Assembly: GCA_905250115.1 (NCBI GenBank)
Contig: CAJNOI010000303.1
Location: 1 to 64,000, forward strand
Direction: 5' to 3'
Source: Adineta steineri
Taxonomy: Eukaryota > Rotifera > Eurotatoria > Adinetida > Adinetidae
DNA length: 64,000 bases
Made by a program: the position numbers and the translations under genes. The first letter of the stretch is position 1. Every line of letters begins with the position of its first letter. This document shows, piece after piece, positions 52,337 to 62,281 of this stretch. Below the pieces are notes generated by a model. That model was not told the DNA's origin. It was given only the letters and a program-made list of their open reading frames with translations, and searched no databases.

Positions 52337-53308
52337 ATGGGTAACAAACATTCAGGCAAAACTGATCCGTAAGTTGAATATTTTTATCTTCTATAATTTT
52401 ATTTTATTTAAATTTAATTAGAACGATTCTTACACCAAAAGCTATTCAAATGCTTAAAGCTAATACAAACTTCACTGAAGAACAAATCCGTGAATGGCAC
52501 GCTGGTTTCTTACGTGACTGTCCAAACGGAAAACTTTCAAAAGATCGATTTGTTACAGTCTATGAACAATTTTATCCAGGTGGCAAAGCTAAAGATTTCT
52601 GCAAATATGCTTTCGCTACATTCGATCGTGATAACAATGGAACAAGTAAAATTAATTTCTTTCTTTCTTTTTTTATTTATCTATATTTTTATTTTGTTTT
52701 TTAGTTGATTTCACTGAATTTATGCTCGCTATTGCATTGACACAATCAGGTGATCTTGATGAACGTCTTGCTTTAGCTTTCGATATGTACGATTACAACA
52801 ACAGTGGAACAAGTAAATTAAAATTCTTAGATCTATAAACTTATTCATTTATTTTTTTTTCTTCTTATAGTCGATACAAATGAAATGGCTAAAGTTATTT
52901 CTGTAAGTTTTAAGTATAAGAATTTAATTCAATGACTGGAATATTTTTTGTTAATTAGGCTATGTACGATCTTATTGGTGAAACTGATCGCAAAGGTAAA
53001 TATTTTTAAAGAATTATAGAATAAAGAAAATAAATTTATCTTTGTAGGTGATCGTGATCCAAAACACCGTGCAGAAGAAATCATTCGCATCTGTGATGTT
53101 ACTGGTAACAAAAAATTAACAAAAGAAGAAGTAAATTAATTGAATTATTATTATTGTTATTATTATTAACTATTTTTATTTTTCTTAGTTCGTTGCCGGA
53201 TGCAAAAATGATCCAGTAAGTTATTTTAATAAATAAAAAATATCGAAAAAATATATCTTCTCTTTTATTTTCTAGGTCATTCGTCGTTTACTTGTTCCAA
53301 ATGCTTAA
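52337..53308 (+). CDS. Neuronal calcium sensor (neurocalcin/hippocalcin/VILIP-like)
   Basis: Calcium-myristoyl-switch EF-hand protein. N-terminus MGNKHSGKT fits the myristoylation consensus (Gly-2, Ser-6). First EF-hand cryptic with the NCS-type CPNGKLSKDRFV. EF2 DRDNNGTIDFTEF and EF3 DYNNSGTIDTNEM are canonical. EF4 DVTGNKKLTKEEF is weaker, with Lys in place of the usual Gly at loop position 6. It ends DPVIRRLLVPNA. About 190 residues, the usual NCS length. Seven exons; introns are short, and several split EF-hand loops just after Gly-Thr. The conserved N-terminal block TNFTEEQIREWHAGFLRDCP is typical of hippocalcin/neurocalcin/NCS-1. Confidence 0.92.
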
Positions 53309-55620
53309 ATAAGCATGATCAAGACGATTAAACATTTAAAAAACTTTTTTCACTTCAATTTTAACATGCGCATGATTCCAAAGTGTTGTGATCATTCTAT
53401 TTCTTTTTTTACAAAAACCTTTACTGTTTTATTATCTTAATTGTAGCTGATATGATCAAGCGCATGCATTTTTTTTTATTGTCTATATTTATTCTATCTG
53501 ATAGATGTAAAAGAAAATGAAGTATCATCTGTAATTTTTAGATTTTATTTGTTAAATATAAGTGAACACAACACAATTTTATTTTTGTTTTATATAGCAT
53601 TTAAAAAATTCACCGAAGGATATTTGTATAAACATCACTGAATTATACTTGTCGTTGAAGCATGAAACGAATATGCCTTAGAGACATAAAAAGACCACTT
53701 AATCTTTTCTTCTTTTGAACCTATTCACATGCATTAAGTATCACTTAAAATTTACTATAAATAAAGAAAATAATTAGAATCGTTTGACTGAATACTCTTT
53801 TATAATACGATGTTTGCGAGAAGAATAGTCTACATGAAAATGGATCGTTATATTGAATTCAGACTAATCTATATATGTAAAAGTCTTCCACAATTGAAGG
53901 AAAAGGTCCTGTGCATTCGTCTATTCTTCAGGGAAATATAATACAGCCAATTAAGATTAATGAAGACGAGCTTATTTTTATCACATATGAAAACTGTAAA
54001 GTTATCTTATACTTTGTTGACATGTATTTTAAGATTACGTGCTTTTACTCATTCTAACTACATATTTTTCTATCTATAATACTCTTCAGTATGTGTTAAA
54101 TAAATTTCAAATATTTCTTTTGACGTTGGTTTTATGTTGTATTTAAGTATATCTATCAGCTACCTACTCTTTATTGTATGCGCTAAATATTTTTTTATAA
54201 ACATTTATATAAAAAGTTTTTATATCATAACGGATAGAATTTTTCCGGAGTAATTTTAAAAACACATACGTATTTGCGTGATTTCTTGATGCATTAATAA
54301 AAATATTTATTAAGTAAATCTGTCAACCGACTGATGACGCCCATTTAATGATGATGAATGGGTGTTAGAAAAAAGAAATAAAACACATTAAATAATAGTA
54401 TTTCGGAATTAATAAATAATTCGATTCTATAGCAAAAAGGTCAGATAGCTAATAGCTCATAATATTCTTTATGCCGGATATTATTGACAAGAGAATTCTA
54501 ACGATGCCATCATATTCTTCGATTATATATTTATGATGTTATCGATTGCTTCTTCCTCATCAGACATCCAATGAAATAAATATTATAGTATTTTTCTCTT
54601 CTTTCCGGTGATCATATTTAAAAGATTAATAAATCTCAAATATGATGAGTTGATTATCAATAATCAACAGTCACCTATGACATGACAATCAAAGATATAT
54701 TTTGATGACATAATTGTTTTTGAAATATACTGATGAAAGATAGCATCCAGTATTATTCATTAGTTCTATCTAGAGTAATATGACACATGCAAATTAGACT
54801 ATATGATAGACATCCGTGTCCTGTGGCATTCTTCTTTCATAAATAACATATTTTGTTTATCAGAAATATAGCAAAAACCGAATATTCTCGATTTCTTGGT
54901 TAATGATAATATATTTTCTCAGCTATGAGGTTGTTCAATAATCAACAGTCAGAATGTTTATTAAATTTCGAATGAATTTTTTTAGACAAAACATAATTTG
55001 ATTTATAATATCAATCGTAGATTGTTTGCTAATATTTTATGAAATAATATTTAATCTAATATTAAAAATATTTGCAACTGTCACTCAAATAAAATCTACA
55101 TAATCAATCTGTAATAAAACTAACAGAACTAATATATTTTCACTACAGTAACAACATCATTTAGGCCTACTTATTTACTGATTATATGTAAAATCTGTCG
55201 ACATAATTTTCTTTAGTTTACCATATGTTGTTTTAATGCTATTATTAAAACAGTTACTTTCTATTTAATCTAGTTCACTCATAAAATAGTAAATACAACT
55301 GCGTTATTATCTCTTCTATAATACATAGACATGAGCAATACTTATCCAATCACTTTTACTAAATTTATACTTTATTTTCTATCCATGATGTACGTCATTG
55401 TATAGTATTGTTTCTTCTAACAGATACCAAATATGCGATTAGTATAAGGTGAAGAATTGGTCACAGTGAATGACTACAAATAAATAAAAACTATTTTCAT
55501 TTGATTGTGTTTCTTTGATTACTCATCAATCGAATACATTTAAAACCAGATGCTATATTTCACATGTATATATATAATCGTTGAATATTTATTATAAATA
55601 ACTATCAATAAATTATACTC
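53309..55620. other. Long intergenic region
   Basis: 2.3 kb without a supported gene. AT-rich with no long protein-like frame. An 8-bp GC-rich stem (CGCCCATT / AATGGGTG) lies at about 54337-54365. An AATCAACAGTCA-type motif occurs near 54661 and near 54940. Nothing else recognised. Confidence 0.5.
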
Positions 55621-56486
55621 ATGTCGATGATAATATTTTTCTTGTTTTGCTTTATACCCATAAGTAATTGTGATATTACTTGTCGAACAACATCATGGTG
55701 GGTTTTGCAACCATTTCCAAAATCTCTATTACAGCAATTTCTTGATGAATCAAAAGTAACTCTTACATTTAATACATCAAATCCACTAGCAAGATTTATG
55801 CAAGATGATGAACATCCTGTTTATTTTGAGTTTAATAAGCAAAATGATTGTGAATATACAGCATTACCACCAATATTAGCTAATATCACTGAACAAACAT
55901 TTGTTGAATTCAAGCTAGAAATACCTTATCTCATTCAAAATAATAAAAACATAATGCTTAAACCACTTCTCTATCAAAATAGTTTACTGAATGTTTTTGC
56001 CACACATGTTGTGTATGGTCTTCCAGCTAATTTCGTATGTTAATTATAATTGTTTTGTATTGTATTATGTGTAAATAAATTTATTTAAATATTTAGGCAA
56101 CTATGAATGCTGATTTTGACAAGAATACATATTCAATTTCATATGAAAAAGGATTAGTTGACGTTTCGTTTGAACCATTAATACCAAATTTAGTACCATT
56201 TGGATCACCAGGAACAGCGAATTTTTCATCATTTGTTGATGCAAATGTATCACCTTGGCTTGCTTTTCCTTTCTTCAGCCTCTCTCATAACACAAAATGC
56301 GCTTCAAATATATATAATTTTACTGCACCAGCTCTTATTCGACCAGTTAAAATGGTATTGAATATCACCGGTAATATACTAGAAGCAATTCCAAGTGGTA
56401 CCTATACAAACGAAGGAAATCACCCATTAGGTGCATGGCAGATTGATGTACCATCAAAAATTACTTCGACCTATGGCTGTGATTAA
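55621..56486 (+). CDS. Secreted acetoacetate-decarboxylase-like protein
   Basis: Two exons joined by a 60-bp intron (56038-56097). Signal peptide MSMIIFFLFCFIPISNC, so probably secreted or lysosomal. The mature part resembles the ADC-fold family in pattern. PFPKSLLQQFLDES (after a WWVLQ start) is followed by DDEHPVYFEFNKQNDCEY, FVEFKLEIPYLIQNNKNIML and KPLLYQNSLLNVFATHVVYG. SPWLAFPFFSLSHN and APALIRPVKMVLNIT come later, and the end is PLGAWQIDVPSKI. The HPV-F-F, E-PY, LY-NS and YGxP positions are those conserved in ADC-like proteins. I cannot place the catalytic Lys, so decarboxylase activity should not be assumed. Secreted ADC-like proteins are known mainly from fungi and bacteria; horizontal origin is possible. 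Confidence 0.5.
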
Positions 56487-57439
56487 ATGCGCTTTGTTTT
56501 TTCTTATAAAATAAAATGAGTTAAAAGAATGAAAATATTTATATCTATGAGATGCTCAGTTTTACTGTTGCTATAATTGTCATATGTGTTGAATTCTGTC
56601 TTTCTCATCTTAACAACGATAAATTTTGTTAGTTTTCAATCAAAATAAAAACTTGTTTTTTAGAAACATTGTTTGCATGTCAAGAAGTGTATACTTTATG
56701 TTGAATAACTAATCAAGGGTGTGGATGTGGGTATGAATTGAACATAACACCCACGTCCGCACCGTATATTGTACTATGGCTTTAGACACCTATCGAATCC
56801 GTCTGTAGAATCCTATGAAATCCGACATTTGGATCTAATGGAATTTCGATAGGATCCTACATCGAATTAGAGGACTTGGGAACACGACCTAACACTTTCA
56901 CCATTTTAGATTCTTCTAGATATATTTTCTATCGTGTTTTTATAGATATGATCGATATCAAAGTATGTAATCTCTTAGTCTTTGCTTACAAAGATAAATT
57001 TATACATTTTAGAATAAATTAATATTGGCTGCACACTGGTCATTAATCGATAATGGTTTGATTGTGAAAGATGAAGAGAGGAAGTAACCAATTACATATT
57101 TTTTTATGAATCTTTTTTGTCTTTTTATGTAAAGGAGAATTTAGTTCGGCGACAATCAGTTATTTCAAAACAATATGTCCATTTAAGCAGAATATTTTTA
57201 TGAAGAAGAACAGTTTCATATTCTGTATATAGTCAAATCAGATAGTTTTTATCCATTTATAGTTTTCTTTCTGCATGTAGTTTAATAACTAGTCAAAACT
57301 CTATTGGTTTTCAATCAGATACATTGATTTCATCAATAAAGATGGGTAAGTTAAGAATTTGTTGGCATTTGCATTCATTTCTATTTATTCTATTTGAGGG
57401 GTAGGTGTGTATTTTCTAGTAATTGACACTCACACCCAT
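56487..57439. other. Non-coding region with TGTGGG-like inverted tracts
   Basis: Contains two imperfect G-rich/C-rich inverted tracts. The first is at about 56715-56763 (GGGTGTGGATGTGGGTATG ... ACACCCACGTCCGCACC). The second is at about 57400-57447 (GGGTAGGTGTGTATTTT ... CACTCACACCCATACCC). Between them, around 56785-56880, a GAATCCTATGAAATCC-like motif recurs. No gene. Confidence 0.55.
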
Positions 57440-58160
57440 ACCCTTCCACAGAAGGACAAATTAGGAAAAGATATTCAGTCTAATATTGTTTACATGGTAT
57501 ATTGCTCTGATTGTAGTGACAGTTATATAGGAAAAACCATCCGACAGGCAGTAAGACGACATTATGGACATGGGCACCAAGATCGCTTACAGCTCTTATC
57601 ATTCAACAAAGAACTGTCTCAAAGTTAATATATTAACATCTACGTTGATCTGATCGTATTAGAAGTGGATCAGCGGTTACATACTTGCCTACATTGATGG
57701 TCTCAACAAAGAAATTAAAAATAATCGACAACAACAATTACTGAAATCAATTCTTTATAAATATGAAATAGAAACAATTCGCCAAATAGACTGGACTGAT
57801 TGGAAGATCCTTGCAAAAGATTCAAACAGATATATATTATTAGTCCGTGAATCCTTACAAGTATTCAACAAGAGATGCATTCTACTCGCACAACTTGTTC
57901 TATCCCACTGATTGTTTTTCCTAAAGAACCCTCCAGAAATCCAAGGTCAAAATCAAATTACAATAGACCAAGAGCCGGTACAGATAGTTGAATATGCGCA
58001 TATTAAACAGTTCTTGCTACTACCAGTGTTTTCCTTTCTATTCTATTGAATAATTAGAAAACCAATAGTCTTTCGTATATCTGACACATATTCTTTTTCT
58101 CTCTATTGTTAATTTTGTCTTGAAAATGACATTTAATATATCGAAACGTCGACTTTATGT
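57440..58160 (+). mobile_element. Penelope-like retroelement relic (GIY-YIG endonuclease end plus 3' motif)
   Basis: The frame at 57440-57628 encodes DKLGKDIQSNIVYMVYCSDC followed by SDSYIGKTIRQAVRRHYGHG. This is the GIY-YIG endonuclease of Penelope-like elements, with the YIG core, the Cys pair and a downstream Arg/His. After a frameshift a second block at about 57690-57910 reads NKEIKNNRQQQLLKSILYKY and IRQIDWTDWKILAKDSNRYI, then LLVRESLQVFNKRC. After another shift PLIVFPKEPSRNPRSKSNYN ends at a TGA near 57991. No reverse transcriptase domain is seen upstream, so only the 3' end of the element remains. A hammerhead-like motif follows at 58117-58154. Frameshifts show it is inactive. Confidence 0.75.
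58117..58154 (+). ncRNA. Degenerate hammerhead-ribozyme-like motif of the PLE 3' end
   Basis: The sequence ends in ATATCGAAACGTCGAC. CGAAACGTC is the invariant GAAA-plus-cleavage-side segment typical of the minimal hammerheads reported in Penelope-like elements. The upstream half, CTTGAAAATGACATTTAATA, is where CUGAUGA and stem II should be. GACAT can pair with ATATC with one mismatch, but the CUGAUGA core is not intact. Position about 130 bp after the endonuclease stop agrees with PLE structure. Read as a decayed motif. Confidence 0.35.
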
Positions 58161-58658
58161 TTAATAAATAAAATAAATTTAGTTGCTGTTAACTGATCCT
58201 TTCATTACAAATAAGAATGAGAAAACATAGATAGTCTATATAGAGCATATTGACATATTCTAATCGTTTGAGTTTTATCTTTTTATCATAAATGACCTTT
58301 GCATTTTAAGGAGCTACATATGTTATTAATTACTTATTTAAATGTTGAATTATCAGTCGTTTATCTATTACAATATCAATTAATTTCATAATACAAATAA
58401 AAATATAAATTTCAAAATGAATAGTATGCTGTAAAAAGAAAGAAAGGTTGAATAGATAATTATTAATTCTAATAGTACTGGCTATCCTGATAGACTTTAT
58501 TAAAGATTTAAATGATCATAATAACTATATTTAATACACTTTCTTATGACAGAATTATATAAACTGAAAATCATTTAGCGCCAGAAAATATGCAAATGAA
58601 AACAAATAGAATAGTTTGAAAAGAAAAAAAAGTCATATATTGTTATTTTGATTTTCAT
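58155..58658. other. Intergenic spacer
   Basis: About 500 bp of AT-rich sequence between the PLE relic and the 3' end of the OB-fold gene. No gene or motif recognised. Confidence 0.5.
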
Positions 58659-60194
58659 TTAGATTTTATGAATACCAAGAATAAGACGATGGAAATGACT
58701 TAAAGTTATTTTCCACGGTCCATTAAGCAAATAATATTTCGACAAATTTTCTGATGTCATTGGTACATTTGGATTTTGTTGTTGAAAAAAATTTTGTAAA
58801 ATATTTTTTACGGCAAAAAATGAACTTGCTTGATTATCTAATTAATAACAGAATAAAATAGTTATTGTGAATAATAGACATTCTATCTTTATGAAATTAT
58901 AAAGCTTACCGATTTGAAGAACGACACTTCCATTAAAATCATTCGATTTGCACCATGTCATTTTGGAACAGTTACCACATTTTAATAAATGTCCCTTGCC
59001 TGCCATTGGTATTAAATTTATTTTACATGAAGGACATATCATTTCTTTTTGTAAATTTGGAATTTCTTCGAAACAGGTATTGATTTGTTGAATGTCGATT
59101 TGATTGAATAACATTGATTCTTCCATGTTATGTAAATTAGGATTGATGGTCTAAGAAATTATTTATACATATTTATATATACATACATAACTGAAATATT
59201 ACTTACATTTGTTGTATGAGAAATTGTACTATTTGGACTTGTACTTAATATCATTTTATCATGTGTTTCTTCCCGTTTTATTTGATTAAATATAAAAGTT
59301 TCACTCATTTTCAATGAATCAATTAAATCATTGTGTACCAATAAAGGTGTAGTACCACTACTATCTCCAATAATAAACATTTTATATCGACATGGTTTTT
59401 CATTTTCATTAAAACTAATCTCTTCATTTTCATCTAATACTACAGCTTGCAATCGACTTGGTGTATTAGATAGAAGTGCATCATAAATTGTGGTTGTTCT
59501 TATAATGTAATCAGATTGTACAACTTCACTTTCAGCCCAATCTATACACTTGTCATCTTTACTATTAATTGAGACTTTTATTGTTTGTCGATTAGCTTTA
59601 AATATAAAAAAATGATGTAATATTTATGTTGAAATTATTTTTATAAAATGAAAAAATTATCAACCTAAATTAACTTTTTCAATCTGAACATTTTCTTGCG
59701 TTCTACACGAGCACGAAAAAAAAAATTCTCTCTCTCTCTAGTATTCTATGTTCATATTCAGCTACACTTAGAGTCTAGCATTATTATTTCTAAACATAAG
59801 AAAAGACGAGAAATAACTGTTTTTTTTTCATATAGAAAAAAAATTACAATATAAACATATATTTAAGTAACATTTAGGAGCTGATTCAGTATTACCTTCA
59901 TCTTTGGTTAGTGTGCCTTCTAAACGAACAGCTGATTTGTTTTTTTCAGCAGATAAAAGTATTTTACCAGACATTGTTTCTTCAATACTCATTGTTGAAA
60001 AAACCCAACCAGATATAATTTCTTTGTCGGGTTTTATTAGTTGAAAACGTCGAAAATATTTAACTTCACCACGTTTTTCACCCGTNNNNNNNNNNNNNNN
60101 NNNNNNNNNNNNNNNNNNNNNNNNNNNNNNNNNNNNNNNNNNNNNNNNNNNNNNNNNNNNNNNNNNNNNNNNNNNNNNNNNNNNNCGCATTCGT
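58659..60194 (-). CDS. OB-fold / zinc-ribbon protein, RPA-like (partial, crosses a gap)
   Basis: Possible single-stranded nucleic acid-binding protein. Exons from the 5' side begin next to the N gap: FRRFQLIKPDKEIISGWVFS and ETMSGKILLSAEKNKSAVRL. Then VQIEKVNLANRQTIKVSINS with DDKCIDWAESEVVQSDYIIR. An OB-like block follows (CRYKMFIIGDSSGTTPLLVH, LKMSETFIFNQIKREETHDK). A four-Cys zinc ribbon comes next: MICPSCKINLIPMAGKGHLL and KCGNCSKMTWCKSN. The last exon ends PWKITLSHFHRLILGIHKI at TAA 58659. The OB fold followed by a zinc ribbon recalls the C-terminal part of RPA1, but overall similarity is low. Splicing between 59680 and 59890 is uncertain. The 5' end lies in or beyond 60086-60185. Related genes carried by transposons cannot be excluded. 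Confidence 0.5.
60086..60185. other. Assembly gap (100 N)
   Basis: Exactly 100 N, a scaffold-gap placeholder of unknown real size, inside the 5' part of the OB-fold gene. Confidence 0.97.
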
Positions 60195-60486
60195 CTGAAA
60201 ATTAAATCAATGCCAAAAGACTTTACAATACATGCAAATAACATTAAAAAATGTTGAAGGATGTCTCATTTCTTTTTTGTTGTTTAATGTAATCGTAAAG
60301 AGAAAAAGAAGAAGAAGAAGAAAAAAAAGAAGAATGATGGAATAGGTAATATAAACATTCAGTCTCTTCATTGTCGTTATTGAAATAACAAAGAACAAAA
60401 ATAAAAGGAATAAATAAAATGAAATAAAATCGAAAGAAAAAATCGTGTTTCTTGACAAGTTTAATTTTAATACAAAATATCTGATC
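60195..60486. other. Short divergent intergenic region
   Basis: About 290 bp between the OB-fold gene side (-) and the next gene (+). A TTTTCAG acceptor for the minus strand lies at about 60195-60201, so an upstream exon of the OB-fold gene or a trans-splice site may be here. GAA-repeat purine tract at 60300-60330. Confidence 0.4.
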
Positions 60487-62190
60487 ATGTCCAATACATT
60501 ATGTGCATATAACGGTATACATGGATCTTTTAATCGTCCAGAAATAAGGTATACATATTAAGAAACCTTTTATTTTCACTTATATTGTTTTTTTTATTAT
60601 TATTAATACAGGATGTTGGCTCATGCATTAGGAGTGAGATAAATACATGTTTAATAATTATTTTAATATACATAGTATTTTTTTCAGTTACCAGAAGATC
60701 GTATTGAATATAGATTAAATAAACTTGGACATGGAGAGACAATTCAAATTTCAGTAAGATTTATCTGATAAAAATATTATAAATTTAATTTTTTTCTAAT
60801 TTTAGAAAGTAATACTCTTACTCAAACAAGGTGCATTTATTACTGATCTTAATCTTATGTTTAATGATCAAAGTGGTCTATATAATAGCATGGTTTTGGC
60901 TAAAGCTCTTCAATTAGTTGATTCACATTTATTTAGGTAGAATTTTCATTCCCTATTAATTTTAATCTAATAATTTAAAACTAATTAGTTTTCATGAAAT
61001 ACGAAAAGCTCGTCTTTCTTTTGATTTCTATGAAATGAATGCATTAGGAAGTGATAAGAATACATTCGAATTAATCTCACAAGCAATTAAAGTAATTATA
61101 ACAAACAAATTTTTTTCTGAAATAATTATCTTATATTTTAGTCCTGTGGATATCGCATAAGTCCATTGAAGCTTAAACATCGTTTATATCATTATCATTT
61201 AAATAAAATACGCATATTACATTTATGTGAATATTTTGATCTATTATTAATGTCAAATCGTATAGATAAAAAATCAGAATCATCGTCAAGAAAAGTATAA
61301 ATTCCATTTATTTTTCTTATTTTACAAAGACAAAATTCTTCTGTTGTAGAGTATTGATATAGCGAATCCAAAATCTGTTGATCAACAAATAATAGATGAA
61401 TTAAATGCCAAATATTTACATGATGAACATAATAGTTTCTTACAAGAAAATTTTGTGAAGGAAAAAATGATTGAAAGTTCAGTATGGCCAGCAAAAATTG
61501 TTCGACAAAATCAGGTTAGAATAGAAAATCTAATCATTATATATACATTTTATATTAAAACGAAAAGATGAATGAAGCTGCTGCACAAAAAGCTCGATTA
61601 CAAAGACAATTAACAGCTAGTATATCATCATTGAAACATTCACGAGCTGGAAGTGCTTGTGTAACTCCATCAAATTCATCAACATTACGTAAAATAAAAT
61701 TTTATATGAGAAAAAATAAATAATTAACTATTTAAAATAGATCATCGTCAATCTCGGCCAACGTCAACATGTCCTGTCACACCTTCATTGCCAGTCATTG
61801 ATCGAAGTGTTGCTTGTTCTACTGCACAATCAAATCGATCAATGATTTCAGAAATTGAAACAAAGACAAATGAAATTACAAATCGTCTTCAACAATTACA
61901 ATCTGAATCAACATATCTAGTAATAAAATTTGTTTTTTTTCTATTAAAAACCAACTTATATTTAGGTTTTTAAATATGCTGTATATCGAGAAGATTATAT
62001 GAATGAACTTTTTCCAAATGGTTTTACAAAATCAACTATAGAATATAATGAAAGTATGTTTATTTAAAATAAATAATAAAATGAAATTTTCTTTTATTTC
62101 AATATCAAAGAACCCGTTTTACGTCGAGCTAAAACAGCTAAACCATCAATGTATTGGTCAGATGGAGCTATCACAAAAAAAAACTACTAA
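60487..62190 (+). CDS. Hypothetical protein with helical N-terminal half
   Basis: Not recognised. About ten small exons with GT-AG introns and consistent phase. ATG at 60487 gives MSNTLCAYNGIHGSFNRPEI. Then ALGLPEDRIEYRLNKLGHGE, VILLLKQGAFITDLNLMFND, FHEIRKARLSFDFYEMNALG and SCGYRISPLKLKHRLYHYHL. The alternating helices and the repeated short-loop pattern could be degenerate EF-hands or a helical repeat. The second half is Ser/Thr-rich and probably disordered (ASISSLKHSRAGSACVTPSN, HHRQSRPTSTCPVTPS), followed by a predicted helix, ISEIETKTNEITNRLQQLQS. The C-terminus is basic (KPVLRRAKTAKPSMYWSDGA). Stop TAA 62188-62190. No signal peptide or membrane segment. A cytoskeletal or ciliary role would be a guess. 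Confidence 0.6.
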
Positions 62191-62281
62191 AGATTTATTT
62201 GTTCTTTATATCAAAACATTTAAATGAATACTGCAGCGAAATTAGATGAAAAACTACAAAAAAAAGAAAGAAAGAAAGACA

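Noticed and set aside
54331..54376. CTGATGA followed by a GC-rich stem and GAAAA, suggestive of a hammerhead ribozyme
   Set aside because: Three extra bases (TTA) lie between stem II and GAA, and no cleavage-site triplet or pairing stems I/III could be found. Probably a chance hairpin.
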